In this document: positions 23,997-34,962 of the stretch, piece by piece | How the letters are laid out: every line of letters begins with the position of its first letter | Numbering within the stretch: position 1 is the stretch's first letter | Assembly: GCA_032718565.1 (NCBI GenBank) | Contig: JAVGVS010000010.1 | Location: forward strand, 4,840,318 to 4,904,317 | DNA length: 64,000 bases | Direction: 5' to 3' | DNA from: Distichodus sexfasciatus | Taxonomy: Eukaryota > Chordata > Actinopteri > Characiformes > Distichodontidae | The notes under the pieces: generated by a model | What the model saw: the letters and a program-made list of their open reading frames with translations, nothing else | The model's database searches: none | What the model was told of the DNA's origin: nothing | Translations under genes and position numbers: made by a program

Positions 23997-25112
23997 AACC
24001 AAGAGCGAGTGACACACATAATGCTATTGTTCTCCATTGTATCAGATGGGGCAAGGCACTGGATAAAAGGCAGTAGCTAATCTATCTGACCATATGGGTG
24101 CTAGCTGCACACGCTGAACAGACAGAGAGACACAGTCTGAAAGAAAGAAGGAGTAATAGAGAGAAATAGAGAGGAAGAATTTAAAAAAAAACCAACAACA
24201 ACAACAGACAGCAGCAAATCTGGGCAGCTGGTCAGTGTTGGGGGGGGAATTGTGCGAGAGCGTGTTTGCTCCGAACACAAATGAGCTTTCAGAACTCTAA
24301 CAATGGGGCATGAAGGCAGCCATTAAAACACACTGGGATAATCCCCATTGACTGAGCCGTACCAGGGCAACACAGCTAAGTGGCTAATGCTTTCATTGGG
24401 TGATCTTGTTACACACACTCACACACACACACACAAACACAGCATGCACAAACACATTTGAAACCCAATTGGAAAAAGACTATGACAGCCATGCAGTCTA
24501 CCTACAAAAAAGAACTGAAACTCTGCATCAGACTTTTAGAAGTGAAGAAGGCTTTCGAAAGAGATTTGAAACGTCATCAAAATGTAAAAAACGTTCAGTT
24601 GCCTTCAATTCAAGCCCTCACGATTACCACGAGATTGGATAACTGAGAACCAAAACAGACACCTTTTTAACACAACTAACACTTTTTAGCTGTGGATTGA
24701 AACACCGACCAAATCTGTCGAAAGACAGTGGTAAAGCATCCCAGCCCAGTGAATGATGGGTCTCAAGCGACAGAAAGTGTGGCAAAGTGAATGGCTGAAG
24801 GGCGTTCCACTTTCACTATACTATAATGCACTGCTCTCCTTAACAGGGGTCCTGACCCTCTTTGGAACACGGCTTCATGCATCTAATTAGCATGGTGGTG
24901 GATTAGCAGGCACACACTCCTGACACACACCCACACACCCTCGCCAGTCTGGCTTTTCCCTGTTGTTTGTCTGTTGTCATTGTTTATTTGTTTACCACCT
25001 TTTGCTCCTTTATTTTTGCCAACCAAAGCCCCATCTGCTAGGCCACAGCCACGCTAGAGTATTTTAATTCACATCTCCAGATACCATCTGCCCACCTTCC
25101 TCCACCACCCAA

Positions 25113-25188
25113 CCCCCCCCCACGCGCACCCACACACACGCACACAAACACCCACCCACCCACATGCACACCCACACACACACACACT
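25113..25188. repeat. C-rich and CA-rich low complexity
   Basis: A C-run (CCCCCCCC) followed by variable CACA and CCCA units. Confidence 0.85.
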
Positions 25189-25559
25189 TACATGCACCCT
25201 CCCTGATCCCAAAAAACATGATCTGAGCCCCGGCGAACGTCACCTGTCCCCTCTGTTCAGAGTTGGATACCTGTTACACTCCAACATCTGTTACCGAACA
25301 GCCTCACTATGGCCCAGTCTCACGAGACCATTAAACAGATCACAAACTCCTCACAAAAGAGCTCACCCACTCCCTTAACACTATGTCTCGCTTTCCCCAG
25401 CTTTTTTGTTGTTTGCTAGCACTTACGCTGCTTGTTAGCTTTTCCTGCCACTTTTCTTCATGAAACAGAAGGTTATCCCTCATGTAACATCTGGTGTTCT
25501 CACTCCCCTCTGAGACACTTATGCTGCCAACAACAAGAAAAAGCTAAAGAGCCTAAAAG

Positions 25560-26065
25560 CTGTGTTGGAAAAGCTACTTTTAAATGGTAACTTTTCAAGT
25601 TACTTAAAAGCAGCTAAGCTACAGTCAAGCTACTGTTTTCATACAGTAGTTAGCTACAGTACAAGCTACAAAAAGCAGTTAATTACATTGCCGCTATTTC
25701 ACAGCCATGGATTCATACTTCCATCTTCACTGAGGTAATCCTCCGACATCTGGCATCTGCCCAGAGCGTGTGATCAGCGCAATGAGCATGTGCCGCGTGG
25801 GCACTGTAGCCGATCAGATGCCACTTCAGTGAATTCAACACCAATCAGAAATCCCTCTGTGTGAAGAAAGACTAATAATAGTAATAGTAAATATTAATAG
25901 TAAATAGTAATAGTAATAATAATAATAGGCTTTGAAATTATGTAACATTTTGCCTATCTACATCAATATTTGTTTTAAAAAAAAAGCTACAGCATTTTGA
26001 AACTTAACTATGCTACTAAAAAAGTTAGTGGTGTTGCTAATTTTAGTTAGTTACTCCGCAACAAT
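25560..26065 (+). mobile_element. hAT-like non-autonomous repeat, copy 3
   Basis: Begins CTGTGTTGGAAAAGCTACTT and ends AGTTACTCCGCAACAAT, the degenerate counterpart of the CAGTGTTG ends of copy 2. The interior shares CAGTAGTTAGCTACAGTACA, TTTCACAGCCATGGATTC, CAGATGCCACTTC and AATTCAACACCAATCAGAAA with the other copies. An expanded AAT/AGT-rich stretch near 25872-25928 makes this copy longer. Confidence 0.6.
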
Positions 26066-27545
26066 CACTTAGTTTTGCCAAGTTTTGCTTTTTTATCCTG
26101 CTAATGACAAATTCTGTGACCTAGCTTCGATAGCTGTTGGGCTAACAGGAAAAATGAGCCCTCAGGCCACACAACAGCAGACTTAATTACCCCTCTTGGC
26201 CCCAACTGCTCCCAGGTACGCTAATCATATCTGTCTGGCACATTTTCATTAACAAATCAATCTGCTGCAGAACATGGAGGAGAAAATTAGAGAAATTCAG
26301 GCCAGTTCAGTCCCGGGTAGTGGTTCTGAGGGGATGGATTCAAATGCGTGGAGAAGAGAACGAGGGCTGGCCTGTTGTAGTTTGGCAGGAGAGATAAGGG
26401 AAACACGGCTTTATGTTGTGTGACGTGCTTATATTACAGAAGTGACTCTTTATAGCAGCCATTTAATAGGGTCAGCGAGAGCCGACTGGCTCACTCTTGA
26501 TAATGAGAGTCATTAGAGTCCAGCTACACAGTCCATTTACCTCCCATGTTATTACAGAGAGAGAAAATGCAAGAGAGTGAGAGAGAGAGCGAGAGAGATA
26601 GACAGAGAGAGGGTGGGGAGATCACTCTTTCAGAATGAGAGGATGGGCTCTTATCAAAGCTCTGTGTGGGTAACCTGAAGCTGAGGGCCTTAAGCACTTG
26701 GCTCCTGCGGAGGATGGCTGACAAATGTGCCACAAACACACACACACGCTCACACACATGCAGTTTTTATTGTGGGGTCCAGGTAGGGTGACCAGACGTC
26801 CTCTTTTCCCCGGACATGTTCTCTTTTTGAAACCTGGATATGGCGTCCGGCCGGGGTTTTAGAATTGTCCGGGATTTCTAAATGTGAATTACAGGGACAA
26901 AGCGTCTATCTTCACACTTCCACACCTTTTTTGACAATTTAAATCAAATAACTTAAATGGCGGCCGCGTCCCAAACCACTGGCAGGTCGCAGATTCGGAC
27001 GCAACCTGTGCGTCCTCTAGGGCCGGGAGTCGCTTTCATAAAGAACCGATTCCTCGATTCAAGGTGGCTAAGAACTAAGAATCGACTCCAGTCAAGGATC
27101 CAGCAGTTCACCAAGTAACATTACAAACTAAATTCCCATTTTACCATAAATATTCAAATGAAGATACAGTACAGTGTGATGTCTCTCTGCATGACTATAA
27201 AATCATGTAGAACGATATTTTTCATGTTCCAGTGCAGTGTAGTTTTCAATTAGTCACAAATTTAACATGGTTAAAGTGAATCAATACTGGTTAGAATATG
27301 AAAACATATTCAAGATTTAAAAGTTATTTGTTACATAGTTATACAAGAATAACATAGTAGTGAAAGGTAAACTTGTTCTAATTCAGTATTGTTCAAGTAA
27401 TATTTCATTAGGTAAGCACATATATTAAATAAAATTAAACGTTGATCTACGTTTATATGAAAAACACCCCCCATACAACAGTTATATACAATCAGTTTAT
27501 TAAAGTTATACAAATGAAGAATTATGATTGATATATATATATAAA
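26066..27545. other. Non-coding; candidate conserved block and a further repeat
   Basis: Part 26150-26520 is unique and holds CTTAATTACCCC, GTACGCTAATCATATCTG, TTTCATTAACAAATC and TAATGAGAGTCATTAGAG, dense in TAAT and GATA-like words, so it may be regulatory. A GA tract lies near 26565-26612. The 3' third is AT-rich with no gene. Confidence 0.4.
26784..27005. repeat. AGGGTGACCAGACGTCC-type repeat
   Basis: Starts AGGGTGACCAGACGTCCTCT and continues with CCCCGGACATG, GCGTCCGGCCGGGG and TTGTCCGGGATTTC. This word order resembles a repeat I associate with vertebrate DNA transposons that begin AGGGTGACCA. Only one copy lies in the window and the far end is not clear, so the boundaries are approximate. 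Confidence 0.4.
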
Positions 27546-27668
27546 TATCAGTACCAGATCAGTAAAGGTAGTACTGAGGTACTAATTAGCAAGGTACAGT
27601 CCCCAAGCACTGCTCCACAGATCCTGCCAAAAAAAGCTTCCCACTCCTCCTTCATAGATGGGTGAAAT
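27546..27668 (+). mobile_element. SINE-A, 5'-truncated copy
   Basis: CAGTAAAGGTAGTACTGAGG, GCAAGGTACAGTCCCCAAGC, ACTGCTCCACAG, CACTCCTCCTTCATAGATGG match the family middle. Both ends are lost. Confidence 0.7.
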
Positions 27669-27799
27669 TGGTCATATACAATATAAATAAGGCTGCAACA
27701 ATTAGTCCTCATATTGACGGAATATGTCAACATGAAATTGAAGCGTCGACACATTGTAGACACATTGTATATGTAGCTGCATTGCACATCAAGACCCTC

Positions 27800-27824
27800 A
27801 GTAGTAGTAGTAGTAGTAGTAGTA
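27800..27824. repeat. AGT trinucleotide repeat
   Basis: Eight AGT units. On the minus strand they encode a threonine run in a spurious frame. Confidence 0.9.
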
Positions 27825-29107
27825 TTATCTGCTATGATCCCATTCTGTACTAAGGCAGAAGAAGATTGAAATATGAATGATGTCAAAACTCCCGAAAGTA
27901 TGAGGGAATATTACTACCACCCCAGTCATTTTGAACATAATTTCTAGGACAGAGTATTTGAATTAAAAAATATATTCAAAATTCCATTTTCAAACATATA
28001 AAACATTAGCATACAACACGGAGTGTTTGGTGGAATAAGAATGCTACTGGGTTGTTATAGGGAGTTAATTGTTTATTTCAAGGATCTTGAAGATTAGAAG
28101 TGTTTTGTCGTTTAATCAGTTCATAAATGAATGAAAGATTATTGTCTATTTTATAAGGTTTGAAGAACTTGAGTCATTTAGTGCTTGTTCAAGTTAGAAG
28201 TGAACTAAAAGTAATGTCTCTAATGCCACATTTGTTAGTAGTTAATGGCATTAATTTTGTCCTGATTGTTAAGATTTACCAGTATAGTTGAGATATACAT
28301 TTGGTCTCTTTAAAGGTATGTGAACATGGTGTATGAACACACAAACACGCATACATACACACAGACAATGTTGCCTTCGTCTTTGTCTGATATGGTGCAG
28401 GAATAAGCCCTAAGGCTGAGAAAGGGAGGAATAGAGGAAGAGATCTTGCATATCACTTACATCTGGCAGCAGCATGATGACAGCTGGTGATGTCAAACAG
28501 GTGCAGAGCTTCACGCCTGCAGTGGGATGAGGGTGTGTCTGCGTAGAGTAGACTTCTCTCTATCATTATCTAACAGAGAAAATAAGAAATAGAGAGAGCT
28601 CAGAAAATATAATAACCCAATTATAAGCAAGTTAAGTAAACCTGAACAAATGTTTTTCCATACAATGCATATAGAGAAGTAAGTTCAATAAAATAAGTAC
28701 AATAAATGTTTAGCCAAAATGCCCAAATCCTTTGATGCTGCATGAGATTTTAGCGGGCCTTTCTGCTGGTTTCATTCCAAGCTCTTTATTTCTCCCTTCA
28801 GAAATCTGTACAAACTGATGATGTAATTTGGTTAAAAGGCTCAAGTAATTTCCTGGTTGAACAAAGGGATATTCTGATTAGGCAATAGACTTTGAATTTC
28901 AGATCAAGGCATTAAAGTAAAACTTTCACCATCGTTACGTGACGTTACACATGAATCTGTTAAGCCATTTTTAACACTATGCATCTGGTCAACTCTCTCA
29001 ATCTCTGTTAGTCTGTCAAAAACATCATTTAAACATTTTTACATTTTTTCTTAGTGCCAAACCTGAATAAATGGGGAGGGCTACATTAGGTGTTAAGCTT
29101 TTGCCAA
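27825..29107. other. Non-coding AT-rich sequence
   Basis: No gene and no repeat that I recognise. Short AT-rich stretches throughout. Confidence 0.55.
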
Positions 29108-29185
29108 ATCAATGAACCGCTGTGGTGACCACCAATGGAAGGAGCTGAAAGAAGAAGAAGAAGAATGAATGAATGAATGAATGAA
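29108..29185 (+). mobile_element. DANA-like SINE 3' fragment
   Basis: CAATGAACCGCTGTGGTGAC, GGAAGGAGCTGAAAG, then GAAGAA and GAATGAATGAATG units. This order matches the 3' end of the DANA/Mermaid-type SINE known from zebrafish, including its GAATG tail. The rest of the element is absent. Confidence 0.5.
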
Positions 29186-29230
29186 GTTTGGCTTTTATTC
29201 ATTGTTAATTACTTCTGTTAATCATATATT

Positions 29231-29482
29231 GGGGCAGTAAGTAGCATAATGGTTAGGAAGTTGGCCCCGTGATCGGAAGATCTTCGGTTCGAATCCTGGA
29301 CTGGTAAAGGTACCACTGAGGTATTTCTGAGCATGGTACCAACCCCAAGCACTGCTCCCCAGGCGCTGCCCATGTCAGCTGTCTGCTGCTCTTTCACGGA
29401 TGGGTCAAATGCAGAGGTCACGTTTTGTTGTGGTGTGTGCTGTGCTGTGGTATGTTTACAATGACAAATAATCGCTCACTCA
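29231..29482 (+). mobile_element. SINE-A, best full-length copy
   Basis: This 252-bp copy defines the family here. The tRNA-derived head runs GGGGCAGTAAGTAGCATAAT, GGTTAGGAAG (box A) to CTTCGGTTCGAATCCTGG (box B, intact GGTTCGAATCC). The body has GGTAAAGGTACCACTGAGG, CCAAGCACTGCTCCCCAGGC, CTGCTCTTTCACGGATGGG and GAGGTCACGTTTTG. The tail is AATGACAAATAATCGCTCAC. Because its Pol III boxes are the best kept in the window, it could still be transcribed. Body words resemble those of other teleost tRNA-SINEs. Confidence 0.85.
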
Positions 29483-30184
29483 TTATTTTGGGTGGACCAT
29501 GTGCTACTAAACACTACTAAAGAGTTCAGGTGACGGCTACTGTACGTCACGTCCCCAATGAATCCAAGTGATTCACTCACACTGCCAGCCACTCACAGTT
29601 TTACCTGGATGTCTCACAGATGAAATGTCATGCTTTGAATCACAATTGGTCTCTTTTTTTTCTCTCATTCTCTCACTCTGAAACAAGTTAAAAGTCATCA
29701 GCCCTTGCCTCACAACTCTTCTTTTCAAACTATTTAATTGGAATTTTCAGCGAATTGTATCTTGCTTTAGCCCCCTGAGGAAACAAATTCTTCACTTTCT
29801 GGAAGACATTTTTAATGCTGTTTTATGCCGTCAAGGCTTTTCTTATGACTGTGACTATCCTTAAGTTATGAACTGTGGTGGTTTTGCTGTGGTCTTCTTT
29901 GGTTGCTAACTTTTTATTAACAAAACACAAGACATTTTGAAACATCTAGTTTGGGTCAGATCTATTAATTATTTTAAATTTTGCTTTGTGATGACTTCAC
30001 ATCCATAAAAAGGAGCAACATACAAATACAATATGTAAAATCTGTGATTTCTGTCATATATGAACACATTTATCTTGTAGAAGAAACATTCCTTTTGGTC
30101 ACTGAGAGAGATCTGTATAAATGCTATGATTCCTCACAATGTTTTGAATATTTTATGATTCAACCAGTGTTTCTGTGAACTCCC
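29483..30184. other. Non-coding unique sequence
   Basis: No gene or known repeat seen. AT-rich with a pyrimidine-rich part near 29650-29690. Confidence 0.55.
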
Positions 30185-30418
30185 TTAAATGAATGTTGAC
30201 ATTCTACTCTTTAGTCTCATATTCGTTATTTCAATATCAGACCCATTGTGCTGGTGCAGAGAGCCAAATAAAACAATTGTATCACTGTCCACTTCTAACT
30301 CTTGTCCATACACCATTTTGAATACACTAGCCTCTGTGCATTCCTGCAGGGTGTGGACAGAATAGAGACTCTGTTTCATCAGCATGATGGACACACTCTT
30401 TTTTGTCCTGACACACAC
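30185..30418 (-). pseudogene. Gypsy-type retrotransposon integrase remnant
   Basis: The minus-strand frame (77 residues) contains SVHTLQECTEASVF followed by KMVYGQELEVDSDTIVLFGS, then a helix-like LKSRMSTFI. This matches in order the short conserved segment after the integrase catalytic core of Ty3/gypsy elements: a His, a Thr-containing turn, then a Met/Leu-Val-Tyr/Phe-Gly-Arg/Gln-Glu motif and an Asp. The usual Pro before the Asp is missing, and no reverse transcriptase, RNase H or LTR is seen nearby. It is an isolated, decayed fragment. Identification rests on the motif alone. Confidence 0.45.
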
Positions 30419-33400
30419 TTTTTGCTGTCCAACTATTTATTTAGGCTAGAGACAAGCCTGTGATGGGTGCGACAGCCCAAGCTCATGCCAGAACACTGTT
30501 TTCTGTCTCTTATTCAAATACATCTCTCAGCAGAGCCAAATAACCAGAGAGGAAACTGCAGTTGTTTTGCTGCAGTTGTTGTGAGCTGGAGGAAAAAAAC
30601 ATAGTGGCTGTGTTTATGGGAGTACTCCAATGCATGTAAAGAGTGTCAGTCATGCTTGCACGCACATACCACACACATACACACATATGCACGCACACAC
30701 ACACACACACACACGCACACACACACAGACATTGTAACATAGCATCATTGCGTCTAGCAGATCAGATAACACTTTGGTAACAATTAAAGTCTAGCTGCAC
30801 TGGAGTGATAATGTAGTCACGGATCATCTGGGAGTCTCAGCTTGAGCATTTAGCACTGCGGATAAAACTATACTCCTTCACACCCGTCACTATCAAGCAA
30901 ATGTGTCTTGGTGTGTGTGTGTGTGTGTGTGTTCAAGCTGGTAGGAACCTAATTGGTTGATCTCATTTGCACCCTACAAGCCCTAAAACCATTTCATTCC
31001 AGTCTACTCAGACTGAATAATTCAGGGTTTCTTAAGGTGCTCAATCAACATTTTATAAGAACACCAACCTTAAGGCCTATATATCAACTCGAAAATTTGT
31101 AAGCCAATCTTTCTCATTACATAAAACCAATTGCAATTTCTGAATTGAATCTGCAATGGCTAAAATAGAAAGGATGCATTAATGGAGCTCTCTATATTAA
31201 TATTTACGTAATTGATCAGACACTCTTATGTGGAAGGACTCTCATGTTCTAATTACAAGGAAAGTCTAATTATGTCCAGTGATGTGGATGGACGTAGGAG
31301 AGAGCGGGATTGGAACCTATGACTACTGGGCCTTCAGAACCATCTCTATGGATTTGGAGCTTTACAGAGTCGGAACCTAGGCTCTGTTTGGCACTTAGTT
31401 CGTAATAAATTGATAACACTACTTTACTTTGTATTCTAATGTTTCTTGTCAAAATGTTTTCTTAAATTATATTATTAGTCTTTGCAGATGCACTTCCTTC
31501 TAGAATCACCCAATGATTTTGGAATAATTGATCCATTTCAAACATAAGATATATAAATAAATATAAAAATATATATAAATAAAATTTTATCAATATTTAA
31601 TTATATAGTAAATAATACATATTTATAAATACATATAATATATATCCCACTATCACAATTGCGAACATTAGGTTAAAAAGCCCATTTTGATGGAACTTAA
31701 ACAACTTTGAAGTGAATGTTATTCTCAACTGAGGTCACATGTTTTTGCATGAGGAACAATCCACTCAAAGTTGGAGCCCTAACCATAGCCTTGATTGAAC
31801 GATCTATGTCAGGCCTAAGAAAGCATCCTCCATGAGCACGGGAATGTAGGGAACGGTATGGCCCAGGAATGTGCAGAAAACATGTGATCCAGGAATGTGT
31901 AGCACTTCTGATAACAAAACAATAAACTTACTGATATTGTAACAGCGGTGAACTCCATGTGAACCATCATTCCAAACCTTTTTGAATGTTTATCTGGATC
32001 AATGCCTCACTGACTCTAGTTTCGTAAGAAAGATCAGTGTGAAATTTCTAACAAATATTTAAACTCCCAAGCTGGGAAACTTCTTCAAAGGCAAGAGAAG
32101 TGAGCCATCAAATGTAAGCGGTTGACCTATTTAATGCCAGAATCCAATTGATATTTTTCTGTTTATTATCTTTATTATCATTTTGTAAGCATGAAATCCT
32201 TGCCTGTTTAAATCTAAGGCCCCTGAAAGAACAAACACTCCCGTTCTGAGAGAATAGGTTGGACCGGGACAAGACCACAGTGAGCACTGACCTCTGAGTG
32301 TCCTGTGGGACTCCCAACACTGACCACATGTGCCCACAAACACACAGCCTTACTAAAGCAGCCATTCCACGAGTGCCAGTGGTCACACATGACGCCTCGC
32401 CTCCTCGTGTGTCCTATACCGGATTTGCCTTTAAGGTCTTGTTTATAGAAGATTTTGAAATGTTTTTGGTTTGTTATGGCCTGATTGGGAGAATAGAACA
32501 GTCCAGTATGGGAGCAGAACTGGAGCGGAAAAGGTGATAAAAAAAAGGTGCACAGTAGGCGCAAATACGAAGTGATCTGGAAATGATCTAAATGTATCTA
32601 CGCCATACAGGAGATGCAGTTGAATTTTGCACTACTGCCACAACCGTCATCACAAAGCATTTGGAAAGAATCATCTTCAGGCAGGGCACAATGCAAGATT
32701 CATTTCTCTGTGGTGTGATTTGTTAAAGGAAAAGTGTCAACTGGCGCAGTAGGCTAACACATCGATAAAGAAATGTTCCTGAATCACAAAAGTGCTTTGG
32801 TCACCAAATTTATCTGGCCACAGCTGAGTGCAGAGTTTAAGGAACTGATGGGACAATCTGAGCGCAATGGTTTTTAATCAGTCAGTTTCTGTTAAAAACA
32901 ACTGAAGGAGCATTTTCAGGGATTTGAGATGACTCATACTATATTTTTCATTTACATTTTCATCAGAATATTTTTAAATAGCCCTACATACAGCAGTAGT
33001 CTCTCACTCTCTCTTTCTCATCCCCATCCACTACTTGTCCTACTGCATGACCACAGCACCAGTACTTGTTCTTTTGGGCTGGGAAAAATGTCAGGAATCC
33101 ACTCCACACCACACCACGATAACCCTCTATGGTGTTTACATTTAGAAAAGCGAGAGACAAACAGGCCCGGCACAGGACAGTGAGGAGGAGCAGAGAGCGA
33201 GACCACTCATGACCGAGGGCCATGGATGATGGCGTGACTGAACAATACATACCATGAAATGCAGAGCGCCACAGAAATCCCAGTGACAGGCATGTGACAA
33301 TCACAGAAAGAAGGTGGGAGTTCTGCAGAGAGCGTTTACAGATTTTACACAGATGTTAAAAGCAAATCTTTTGACTCCTTTAGGTTTTCAAATAAAAGCT

Positions 33401-33456
33401 TGTTTCCCTTTATGTCATTCACAAAGCCACAACAACCTTACAAGTTTTTTTATATA
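30419..33456. other. Non-coding sequence
   Basis: No supported gene. GT tract at 30911-30932. A strongly AT-rich stretch lies at 31540-31660. A tRNA-like piece on the minus strand at about 31285-31352 (box-B-like AGGTTCCAATCCCGC) may be a SINE stub. Frames at 32108-32564 overlap one another in several phases and none has a domain or splice support. Part 32120-32250 is unique and could be conserved. Confidence 0.45.
30671..30728. repeat. CA microsatellite
   Basis: CA repeats with interspersed CG and TA variants. Confidence 0.9.
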
Positions 33457-33671
33457 CAGAACAACTCAAAAAATTAGAATATCGTGAAAAAGTTCAATAT
33501 TTTTTGTCACTCATTTCAGAGTGTGAAACTCATATATTATATAGATACACATAGAGTGAAATATTCCAAGCCTTTATTTCTTGTAATGTTGATGATTATG
33601 GCTTACAGATAATGAAAACCCAAAATTCAGTGTCTTAGAAAATTAGGATATTGTGAAAAAGTTCAATATTG
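33457..33671 (+). repeat. Left terminal inverted repeat of Tc1-like A
   Basis: Pairs with 34751-34960. The outer direct repeat at about 33471-33502 and inner direct repeat at about 33640-33671 share a GAAAAAGTTCAATATT core. In related elements such sites bind the N-terminal paired-type domain of the transposase. Confidence 0.85.
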
Positions 33672-33777
33672 GAAAGTCATGGTGTCACACCCTAATTAGC
33701 TAATTAACTCAAAACACCTGCAAAAGGTCCTGAGCATTTAATTGGTCTCTCAGTCTGTGTCAGTAGGCTACACAATC

Positions 33778-34683
33778 ATGGGGAAGACTGCTGACTTGAC
33801 AGATGTCCAGAAGACAGTCATTGACACCCTCCACAAGGAGGGTAAGCCACAAAAGGTCATTGCTAAAGAAGCTGGTTGTTCACAGAGTGCTGTATCCAAG
33901 CATATTCATAGAAAGTTGAGTGGAAGGAAAAAGTGTGGTAACAAAAGGTGCATCAGCAGCAGGGATAACCGCAGGATTGTCAAGCAAAATCCATTCAAGA
34001 ATTTGGGGGAGCTTCACAAGGAGTGGACTGAGGGTGGAGTCAGTGCATCAAGAGCCACTACGCACAGCTGAATCCTAGACATGGGCTACAATTGTAAACC
34101 ACTCCTGAACCAGAGACAACATCAGAAGCATCTTACATGGGCTGAGGAGAAAAAGAACTGGACTGTTGCTCAGTGATCAAAAGTCCTCTTTTCAGATGAA
34201 AGTAAAAGGTCCAGTGTGAGGTTTCCACAGTCGGTGATGATTTGGGGTGCCATGTCTTCTGCTGGTGTTGGTCCACTGTGTTTTCTGAAGTCCACAGTCA
34301 ACGCAGCCATCTACCAGGCAATTTCAGAGCACTTCATGCTTGCTTCCGCTGACAAGCTTTATGGAGATGCTGATTTCATTTTCCAGCAGGACTTGGCACC
34401 TGCCCACACTGCCAAAGGTACCAAAAGCTGGTTCTATGACCATGGTGTTACTGTGCTTGATTGGCAAGCAAACTCGCCTGACCTGAACCCCATAAAGAAT
34501 CTATGGGGTATTGTCAAGAAGAAGATGAGAGACACCAGACCTAACAATGCAGATGACCTGAAGGCCACTATCAAAGCAACCTGGACTTCCATTACAACTC
34601 AGCAGTGCCACAGGCTGATCGCCTCCATGCCACGCTGCATTGATGCAGTAATTCATGCAAAAGGAGGCTCAACCAAGTATTGA
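33778..34683 (+). pseudogene. Tc1-like transposase, broken
   Basis: In intact relatives this enzyme cuts and pastes the element at TA sites. The start is taken as MGKTADL at 33778 because it aligns with the family's N-terminus. An in-frame ATG at 33742 adds 12 unrelated residues. Residues after it form a helix-turn-helix (QKVIAKEAGCSQSAVSKHI). The C-terminal half has the DDE fold: SDES at 34192 with the first Asp at 34195, FQQDLAPAHTA with the second Asp at 34390, and SPDLNPI at 34474. The third acidic residue, expected 34 residues on, is Lys (AAG, 34495-34497), so the catalytic triad is DD34K. In-frame TGA stops lie at 34069 and 34174. The first is a likely CGA-to-TGA CpG decay. Roughly 24 residues after SDESK are also missing. 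All pieces stay in one frame. Not functional. Confidence 0.92.
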
Positions 34684-34750
34684 GCGCATAGAAATGAACA
34701 TACTTTTCAGAAGCCTGACATTTCTGTTTAAAATATCATTTTTCTAATTG

Positions 34751-34960
34751 ATCTTATGTAATATTCTCGTTTTCTGAGACACTAAATTTTGGGTTTTCAT
34801 TTTCTGTAAGCCATAATCATCAACATTACAAGAAATAAAGGCTTGAAATATTTCACTTTATGTGTGATGAATCTATATAATATATGAGTTTCACTTTCTG
34901 AAATGAGTGACAAAAAATATTGAACTTTTTCATGATATTCTAATTTTTTGAGATGGTCTG
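34751..34960 (-). repeat. Right terminal inverted repeat of Tc1-like A
   Basis: Inverted copy of the left repeat. The outer direct repeat (about 34917-34948) is well kept, while the inner one (about 34751-34775) has diverged. Confidence 0.85.
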
Positions 34961-34962
34961 TA

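Larger units (their letters stand above)
22753..25559. other. Non-coding, microsatellite-dense sequence
   Basis: Contains GT tracts (22942-22966, 23171-23197, about 23325-23350), GA tracts and a CA-rich block near 25100. Frames here are mostly microsatellite translations. The frame at 24458-24646 (62 residues, lysine-rich and helix-like) has no recognisable homology. The AT-motif stretch 24880-24915 (CATCTAATTAGCATGG) has homeobox-type cores. Confidence 0.5.
33457..34960 (+). mobile_element. Tc1-like transposon A, complete but inactive
   Basis: A 1504-bp element flanked by TA (33455-33456 and 34961-34962), the Tc1/mariner target duplication. Its ends, CAGAACAACTC and GAGATGGTCTG, are inverted. 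Long terminal inverted repeats of about 200 bp enclose one transposase gene. A second copy of the outer motif (TTAGAATATCGTGAAAAAGT) lies near the inner end of the left repeat, so it has the IR/DR layout of Sleeping Beauty-type elements. The gene is broken (see its entry), so the copy could move only if an enzyme were supplied by another element. Confidence 0.92.

Noticed and set aside
29231..29320. tRNA gene
   Set aside because: The tRNA-like head has A and B boxes but belongs to a multi-copy SINE with body and tail, and it does not fold into a full cloverleaf by eye. The same holds for the SINE-B and SINE-C heads.
32108..32564. Group of overlapping minus frames
   Set aside because: Several phases are open across the same unique stretch with no consistent protein signal.
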